Source of the DNA: Xanthobacteraceae bacterium
GTDB taxonomy: Bacteria; Pseudomonadota; Alphaproteobacteria; Rhizobiales; Xanthobacteraceae
Direction of reading: 5' to 3'
Length of the DNA: 17,588 bases
Assembly (NCBI GenBank): GCA_030037185.1
Contig: JASHRR010001416.1
Coordinates: forward strand, 1 to 17,588
Shown here one piece after another: positions 12,769 through 17,588 of this stretch; position 1 is the stretch's first letter; the number at the start of each line of letters is the position of its first letter. The position numbers and the translations under genes were made by a program. The notes under the pieces were generated by a model. The model saw nothing but the letters and a program-made list of their open reading frames with translations. It searched no databases and was not told where the DNA came from.

Positions 12769-14097
12769 TCAGATCATCAATCCGACCGGATGCTCGATCA
12801 AATGCCGAAATGCCGTGAGCAGCTCGGCGCCCAGGGCGCCATCTACCACGCGGTGATCGCATGACAGGGTGACCGTCATCTGGCTCACGAAGCGTATCGC
12901 GCCATCCGGGGTCTCGGCCGGGCGCCGCGCCGCGGCCCCGACCGCAAGAATCGTGGCGTGCGGCGGATTGATGATGGCGGCGAATTCCCGGATGCCATAC
13001 ATGCCAAGATTGGAAATCGCCGTGACGCCGCCCGCGATCTCGGCGGGCTTGAGCTTGCGCAGGCGGGCGCGGGCGGACAGATCCTTCATTTCGGCCGAGA
13101 TATCGAGCAAAGATTTACGTTCCGCACCGCGCATCACCGGGGTGACGAGACCGCCCTCAATCGCCACCGCAACGCCGACATCCGAACGCCGAAACCGCAG
13201 GATGCGATCTTGCGCCCACACGGCGTTTGCCGCCGGCACGCGCTGCAGCGCGAGCGCCAGCGCCTTGACGATGAAGTCGTTGATCGAAAGCCGCCATGCG
13301 GGCTTGCCGGCCCCATCCCGTAACGCCGTGGCGTTGGCTTCCTCCCGCAGGGCGTTGAGCCGCTCCATCGCGACATCTGCTGTCAGGTAGAAGTGCGGAA
13401 CGGTCTGCTTGGCCTCGATCAGCCGCGCCGCAATGGTCCGCCGCATGCTGTCGAGCGGAAGTTCATCGTAGCTGCCCGGCTCGTAGACAGCCTTGATGCG
13501 ATCCGACAACGGCGCCGCGGAGCTTAGGGCGAGCTTGCCGGCGCGGGCAGCGACCGCCGCTTCGACATCGCGACCGACGATGCGGCCATGAGGCCCGGAC
13601 GGCACCAGGCCGGCAAGGTCGATGCCTGCGTCGCCGGCGAGGCGCCGGGCCAATGGCGTGACGAGGGTTCCGCTTGCAAGTCTCGCCGGTCCGAAGTTGC
13701 CCTGCGGCGTGCGGACTTCGCGGAAGGGATCGAGCATGGTGGGGCGCACCGGCGATGCGGCGCGCTGTGACGGCGCGGCCGATAAAACCGCTGCGCCCGC
13801 CGCGGCGGGCAGCGGCGCGGCAACTTCGTCGGATAGTTTCGTCACCCAAGCCGCTGACCCAGCTCCCGCGCCGCCCACAACCGCAACCACGGCACCGACC
13901 GGCGCCACCTCCCCGGCGGCGACACGGATTTGCTCAAGCACGCCCGCGACGGTTGCCGGCACCTCCATGGAGACCTTGTCCGTCTCAATCTCAAACAGGT
14001 TGTCGCCGGGCTTAACGACGTCTCCGACTGACTTGAACCAGGTGGTGATTTTGCCTTCCGCAACGGTCTCCCCAAGTTGCGGCATCAGGATTTCCAT
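12769..14097 (-). CDS. 2-oxo acid dehydrogenase E2 (dihydrolipoyl acyltransferase)
   Basis: This E2 core subunit of a pyruvate/branched-chain/acetoin-type dehydrogenase complex has 442 residues and moves an acyl group from E1 to CoA by a swinging lipoyl arm. The lipoyl domain covers about 1-75 with Lys 41 in TDKVSMEVPA. An Ala/Pro linker covers 76-140. The E3-binding domain is at about 145-181 (VTPLARRLAGDAGIDLAGL, SGPHGRIVGRDV). The acyltransferase domain runs to the end with the catalytic DHRVVDG (His 415, Asp 419). It starts at ATG 14097 after GGGGGGAG (14103-14110). No E1 alpha/beta or E3 gene is in view, which is unusual since E1 genes normally sit immediately upstream. That place is taken by an aldehyde dehydrogenase gene. 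Acyl specificity cannot be assigned. Confidence 0.9.
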   Translation of the reverse strand: MEILMPQLGETVAEGKITTWFKSVGDVVKPGDNLFEIETDKVSMEVPATVAGVLEQIRVAAGEVAPVGAVVAVVGGAGAGSAAWVTKLSDEVAAPLPAAAGAAVLSAAPSQRAASPVRPTMLDPFREVRTPQGNFGPARLASGTLVTPLARRLAGDAGIDLAGLVPSGPHGRIVGRDVEAAVAARAGKLALSSAAPLSDRIKAVYEPGSYDELPLDSMRRTIAARLIEAKQTVPHFYLTADVAMERLNALREEANATALRDGAGKPAWRLSINDFIVKALALALQRVPAANAVWAQDRILRFRRSDVGVAVAIEGGLVTPVMRGAERKSLLDISAEMKDLSARARLRKLKPAEIAGGVTAISNLGMYGIREFAAIINPPHATILAVGAAARRPAETPDGAIRFVSQMTVTLSCDHRVVDGALGAELLTAFRHLIEHPVGLMI

Positions 14098-14346
14098 TCC
14101 AACTCCCCCCGCGAGCGCCAGCGCTTTCTGTTCAGGACGCCACCGCGCCCGATGACGCGATCGGCTTTTCGGCCGGGCGATCGCGGCTCACCCCGACATG
14201 CTCGACCAACATCTCCGGGATGTGGGCCGCAGCCGTTGCGAGCACACCCTGCCAACGGGTTTTCCGACAGGTTTTTGTGCCTTGCGCGATGTCGCCGAAC
14301 GGTTCGCGTTTCGCCGAGCGTTTGCGGGACTCTCATGGTGCTCACA
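14098..14346. other. Gap between aldehyde dehydrogenase and E2
   Basis: About 250 bases. On the minus strand a frame reads VLATAAAHIPEMLVEHVGVS and ends in TGA near 14135. It looks like the tail of a protein, but has no recognisable start or family and may be chance or a remnant of a lost gene. The E2 ribosome site is at 14103-14110. Confidence 0.35.
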
Positions 14347-15798
14347 CTACCAGCTCACCGAAACATACTGCGTCTCCAGGAACTCGGTCATGCCCTGATG
14401 GGCGCCTTCGCGACCGATGCCGCTTTGCTTGGTGCCGCCAAACGGCGCCGCCGGGTCGGACACCAGGCCGCGGTTGAGCCCGACCATGCCGTAATCGAGC
14501 CTTTCCGATACGCGCAGGCCGCGGCTCAAATCTTTGGTGTAGAGATACGCGACGAGGCCGTATTCGGTGTCGTTCGCCCGCCGGATCACCTCGTCTTCGG
14601 ATCGGAATGTCTGGATTGCCGCCACCGGCCCGAAAACCTCCTCGTTCAGCATGGCAGCTCCGTCCGGCACGGCGGTGAGGACAGTGGCCGGGTAGAAATA
14701 GCCCTTGCCGGCAGGCGCACGGCCACCCGTCAGCACCTTGGCACCCTTTTCTACCGCGTCCTCGACCAGCGCCTTGACCTTATCGCGCCCCTGCGCGTTG
14801 ACCAGCGGCCCGAGCGCAACGCCGTCCTGCAGGCCGTTACCCATCTTGAGCGCAGCCATCCTCTCGGTGAGCTTGCGGGCGAACTCGTCGTGAACCCTTT
14901 CCTGCACATAAAACCGGTTCGCGGCCGTACAGGCCTCGCCCATATTGCGCATCTTGGCGATCATCGCCCCTTCAATGGCGGCATCAATGTCGGCGTCCTC
15001 AAAGACGATGAAGGGCGCATTGCCGCCGAGTTCCATGGCGGGCTTGACGACATTATCGGCAGCCTCGTGCAGGAGCTTGCGGCCGACTTCGGTCGACCCC
15101 GTGAATGATACCACCCGCACCCGCGGATCGTGCAGCATCGCCGCGACGACCGCGCCGGAGCGCCGCGACGGAATCACATTGACGACGCCGGCCGGCACGC
15201 CCGCCTGTTCCAACAGCGGCATCAGCGCCAGCATGGTGAGCGGCGTCTCCGACGCCGGTTTGAGCACCACCGGGCAACCGGCCGCGAGCGCCGGTCCGAT
15301 CTTGCGCGTTGCCATGGCGGCCGGGAAATTCCACGGTGTCACCAGCACCGCGATACCGGCCGGCCGATGGTGCACGAAGATGCGGGCGCCCGACGACGGC
15401 GCGCGCGAGACTTCGCCGATATTGCGTACGGCCTCTTCGGCATACCAGCGGAAAAACTCCGCCGCATAAGCAACCTCCCCGCGGGAGTCCGAGAGCGCCT
15501 TGCCGTTCTCAAGCGTGATCAGCTTGGCGAGGCGCTCCGCCTCGCCGATGATGACTTCATAGGCCTTGCGCAGAACCTCGGCGCGCTCGCGCGGCTTGCG
15601 TGCGGCCCAGCCTTCAAACGCGTCCTGCGCCGCATCGACGGCGGTCCTGGCGTCCTCGACGCCAGCGCTGGCAACCGAGGTGATGACGTCCTCGGTCGCC
15701 GGGTCGATGACGTCGAAGCGGGCGTCATCGGCTGCCTTGCGCCACTTGCCCCCGATCCAGAGGTCAGTCGGAACGTCGGCGAGAAGATTTTCGTACAT
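14347..15798 (-). CDS. NAD(P)-dependent succinate-semialdehyde dehydrogenase family protein
   Basis: This aldehyde dehydrogenase of 483 residues oxidises an aldehyde to an acid in the cytoplasm. Sequence pattern and length fit the GabD/SSDH branch (WNFP, ELGGNAPF, PFGGTKQSGIGREG). Key residues are Asn 157 in TPWNFP, Lys 180 in VLKPASETPL, Glu 256 in ELGGNAP and the catalytic Cys 290 in MGEACTAANRF, where many GabD have GQTCVCANR. I start it at ATG 15798 with AGGA nine bases upstream (15808-15811). The open frame reaching 16026 adds 76 residues of poor, Arg-rich sequence. It is followed by an E2 gene after 249 bases. Alternatives are other small semialdehyde dehydrogenases. The GABA shunt link is possible, but no gabT is present. 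Confidence 0.88.
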   Translation of the reverse strand: MYENLLADVPTDLWIGGKWRKAADDARFDVIDPATEDVITSVASAGVEDARTAVDAAQDAFEGWAARKPRERAEVLRKAYEVIIGEAERLAKLITLENGKALSDSRGEVAYAAEFFRWYAEEAVRNIGEVSRAPSSGARIFVHHRPAGIAVLVTPWNFPAAMATRKIGPALAAGCPVVLKPASETPLTMLALMPLLEQAGVPAGVVNVIPSRRSGAVVAAMLHDPRVRVVSFTGSTEVGRKLLHEAADNVVKPAMELGGNAPFIVFEDADIDAAIEGAMIAKMRNMGEACTAANRFYVQERVHDEFARKLTERMAALKMGNGLQDGVALGPLVNAQGRDKVKALVEDAVEKGAKVLTGGRAPAGKGYFYPATVLTAVPDGAAMLNEEVFGPVAAIQTFRSEDEVIRRANDTEYGLVAYLYTKDLSRGLRVSERLDYGMVGLNRGLVSDPAAPFGGTKQSGIGREGAHQGMTEFLETQYVSVSW

Positions 15799-16054
15799 GG
15801 CGTTTATTCCTGCTCGTTTTCCACCCGGCCTGCAGCGCATGAAACGTCTGCTACCCTGGTGCTTAGTCGGCACCGAGGTCGATGTTTTCTTGGTGCGATT
15901 AAGCCCGCCTGCTGGTTGGACCGGGGGTTCCTGGAGCACCTCAGACTGTCGCCACGGGCCACCCTCGGCCCCCGGAGCACGCGTTCTAGATCGCTGAATA
16001 TAAGGCGCCCCACGCCGGCGACGCAACGCGGAATGGGCGAGATCGAAGCCGATC
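15799..16054. other. Upstream region of the aldehyde dehydrogenase
   Basis: About 250 bases without a gene. It holds the AGGA ribosome site (15808-15811) and a short inverted repeat GGTGC-TTAGTCG-GCACC (15858-15874). A TATATT-like -10 candidate on the minus strand near 16000 has no convincing partner. Promoter position unproven. Confidence 0.35.
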
Positions 16055-16060
16055 GACGCT

Positions 16061-16305
16061 GTTGATCTTGACGTTCACAAACACACGCGGGGTGGCCGGC
16101 CTGCGCCTCGTATCGGATGGCAAGGTGACGCCCGCAAGCTGACCGTCCAGACGCCCCAGTTGACCCTGTGCGCTTGTCGGAGCGGCTGGCGGTCCACGGT
16201 TGCACGCCTGTGGCCATGGGGGCGGCCGGCATTTACCAAAAGCCGGTGCCGCACATCCTCGATGACGCGAGGATGCCAACAGCAAACCGCTGCTGACCGA
16301 CGTGA
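16061..16305 (+). pseudogene. IS110-type transposase, N-terminal remnant (second copy, other lineage)
   Basis: Plus-strand reading gives VDLDVHKHT (16061-16087), then in a shifted frame GLRLVSDGKVT (about 16095-16127), and then RLSERLAVHGCTPVAMGAAG with IYQKPVPHILDD (about 16168-16266). This is the order of the IS110 N-terminal domain (GLDVHKxT, xxVxxGKVTRE, LxExGCTHVAMEATGVYWKPVWHILE). The usual Glu of AMEATG is Gly here and there are several frame changes. It is a different subgroup from the relic at 8799-9115. No ends or target repeats were found. Confidence 0.65.
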
Positions 16306-16390
16306 TGGGCAAAAGCGGGCGCTCATGTCAATGCCGATCTCTGAGACGATGAGGTGCGCGCCGGACTGCCGGGAGCCTGACTGGTGAATA
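16300..16390 (-). pseudogene. IS110-type transposase, C-terminal remnant on opposite strand
   Basis: Minus-strand reading gives RLPAVRRA, then after a shift HLIVSEIGIDMSARF (about 16315-16360). It resembles the helix-hairpin-helix and following box of the IS110 C-terminal domain (xIPGVGRRxAxxIxAEIGxDMSxFP). It abuts the plus-strand N-terminal relic, so the two halves point towards each other. The length is short and the call is tentative. Confidence 0.4.
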
Positions 16391-16551
16391 ACGCCGCTCC
16401 CTCACCAGGCATCGATCGGGGCGCCGGCGCCTGGTTGCTCGCTTCAACCAATGTCAAGGGAGCGAAGCCGTGATCAAGTCGTCAATTGGCAATGGCGCCC
16501 GCGCCCGGCGGCATTGCCGACTGCGGGGGGCCCCCTTGTGGTCGCCCCTGC
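16391..16551. other. Downstream region of the acyl-CoA synthetase
   Basis: About 160 bases without a gene. A 7-bp inverted repeat ACCAGGC (16404-16410)/GCCTGGT (16429-16435) and a GC palindrome GGGGGCCCCC near 16526-16536 could act in transcription termination for the minus-strand ligase gene. Neither has a T-run. Confidence 0.3.
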
Positions 16552-17588
16552 TCACCCCTCCTTCGCCATCTCCCGCAGCCTGAACTTCTGGATCTTGCCG
16601 GTCGACGTCCTCGGCAATTGGGTGAACACGATGTAGCGCGGACATTTGTAGCCGGCGAGATGCTTGCGGCACCACGCGATCAGCTCCTCGGCTGTCGCCG
16701 TCGCGCGCGGCTTCAACTCGACGAAGGCGCACGGCGTCTCACCCCACTTGACGTCGGGCTTTGCCACCACGGCGGCGGCCTGAACGGCGGAGTGCCGGTA
16801 CAGCGCCTCCTCGACCTCGATGGAGGAGATGTTCTCGCCGCCCGAAATGATGATGTCCTTCGAACGGTCTTTGATCTGGATATAGCCGTCCGGATGTGCC
16901 ACGGCGAGGTCGCCCGAGTGAAACCAGCCGTGTGCGAAGGCCTTGTCGGTCGCGGCCTTGTTCTTGAGATAGCCCCGCATCACCACGTTGCCGCGAAACA
17001 TCACCTCGCCGATCGTCTCGCCGTCGCGGGCGGCGGGCTGCATGGTGTCGGGATCAAGAACGTCGAGCTCTTGCAGCACCGGATAGCGCACGCCCTGGCG
17101 CGCTTTGCGGGCCGCCTGCTCGGCCGCCGGCAGAGCATTCCATTCCGCCTGCCATTCGTTGATGCTGGCAGGCCCGTAGGTCTCGGTCAGGCCGTATACA
17201 TGGGTGACGTTGAACCCGGCCGCCCTCATCGCCGCGAGCACGGCTTCCGGCGGCGGCGCCGCGGCGGTGACGAACTCGACCGTATGGGGCAACGGCTTCT
17301 TCTCGTGCGTAGCGGCGTCGAGAAGCGTCGACATGACGATCGGGGCGCCGCACAGATGCGTCACCTTATGGCGCGCGATGGCGTTGTAGATCGGGGCGGC
17401 ACGCACCTGGCGCAGGCACACATGCACGCCGGCAACGATCGAGATCGTCCAGGGAAAGCACCAGCCGTTGCAGTGAAACATCGGTAGCGCCCATAGATAG
17501 ACCGGATGGCGTCCCATGGCGCAGGTGAGCACATTGCCCATCGCCAGCAGGTAGGCGCCGCGATGGTGATAGACCACGCCCTTGGGAT
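16552..17588 (-). CDS. Acyl-CoA synthetase (AMP-forming), C-terminal part, 5' end outside window
   Basis: This is a member of the ANL superfamily that activates a carboxylic acid with ATP and transfers it to CoA. The window holds the last 345 or so residues. They begin in the PKGVVYHHR segment, the end of the adenylate-forming P-loop motif. Following motifs in order are MFHCNGWCF, YGLTETYG (A5), GWFHSGDLAV (A7, with the ATP-ribose Asp), RSKDIIISGGENISSIEVE (A8 hinge) and TSTGKIQK (A10 catalytic Lys). All are intact, and the protein ends MAKEG at 16555. The pattern fits medium/short-chain fatty acyl-CoA or methylthiopropionyl-CoA ligases. The exact substrate is not clear. It heads the minus-strand gene run, but about 750 bases of relic DNA separate it from the aldehyde dehydrogenase. 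Confidence 0.9.
   Translation of the reverse strand, partial: PKGVVYHHRGAYLLAMGNVLTCAMGRHPVYLWALPMFHCNGWCFPWTISIVAGVHVCLRQVRAAPIYNAIARHKVTHLCGAPIVMSTLLDAATHEKKPLPHTVEFVTAAAPPPEAVLAAMRAAGFNVTHVYGLTETYGPASINEWQAEWNALPAAEQAARKARQGVRYPVLQELDVLDPDTMQPAARDGETIGEVMFRGNVVMRGYLKNKAATDKAFAHGWFHSGDLAVAHPDGYIQIKDRSKDIIISGGENISSIEVEEALYRHSAVQAAAVVAKPDVKWGETPCAFVELKPRATATAEELIAWCRKHLAGYKCPRYIVFTQLPRTSTGKIQKFRLREMAKEG

Noticed and set aside
14077..15108. Plus-strand frame of 343 codons over the aldehyde dehydrogenase, and another at 15130-16065
   Set aside because: Both are antisense to a well-supported enzyme with all catalytic residues.
1..17588. CRISPR arrays, tRNA and rRNA genes
   Set aside because: No regularly spaced repeats, cloverleaf sequences or rRNA-like segments were seen on reading both strands.

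Overview
The window is GC-rich and its proteins read like those of a Bradyrhizobium-type alphaproteobacterium (Nitrobacteraceae). The evidence is a gluconate-2-dehydrogenase-type dehydrogenase pair, an Inh-type periplasmic protein, a succinate-semialdehyde dehydrogenase and many decayed IS110, IS5, IS701 and IscB remnants. This is inferred from gene content; no marker gene is present.

Left part (1-4.7 kb) is a decay zone. A minus-strand IS701-type transposase fragment (1-184) runs straight into a plus-strand gluconate 2-dehydrogenase pair. The small subunit has lost its start and signal peptide and has a +1 frameshift in a G run. The FAD (GMC) subunit has a -1 frameshift near 1826. No cytochrome c subunit follows. 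After two small hypothetical genes (2978-3394, 3668-3820) comes a wrecked IscB gene. Its C-terminal part lies on the minus strand and its HNH/RuvC-III part on the plus strand, as if an internal segment had flipped in place.

Middle (4.7-10.3 kb), all intact genes on the minus strand: a GT4 glycosyltransferase with a strong terminator-like hairpin behind it, a fused ABC exporter upstream of it, then about 1.4 kb of relics (IS5-type on minus, IS110-type on plus, a possible amidohydrolase tail and a doubtful cytochrome-like ORF), then an exported metallo-beta-lactamase-fold hydrolase.

Right part (10.8-17.6 kb), again all minus: an exported Inh-type protein with two repeats, a D-2-hydroxyacid dehydrogenase, a lipoyl-bearing E2 acyltransferase without E1 or E3 beside it, an NAD(P)-dependent succinate-semialdehyde-type dehydrogenase, a second IS110 relic, and an acyl-CoA synthetase running off the right edge. 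Together the last enzymes suggest carboxylic-acid, aldehyde and acyl-CoA metabolism. The gaps and hairpins between them argue against one tight operon.

I found no tRNA, rRNA, CRISPR array or intact mobile element. The most unusual structures are the IscB and IS110 relics, each of which appears to have its two halves in opposite orientations.
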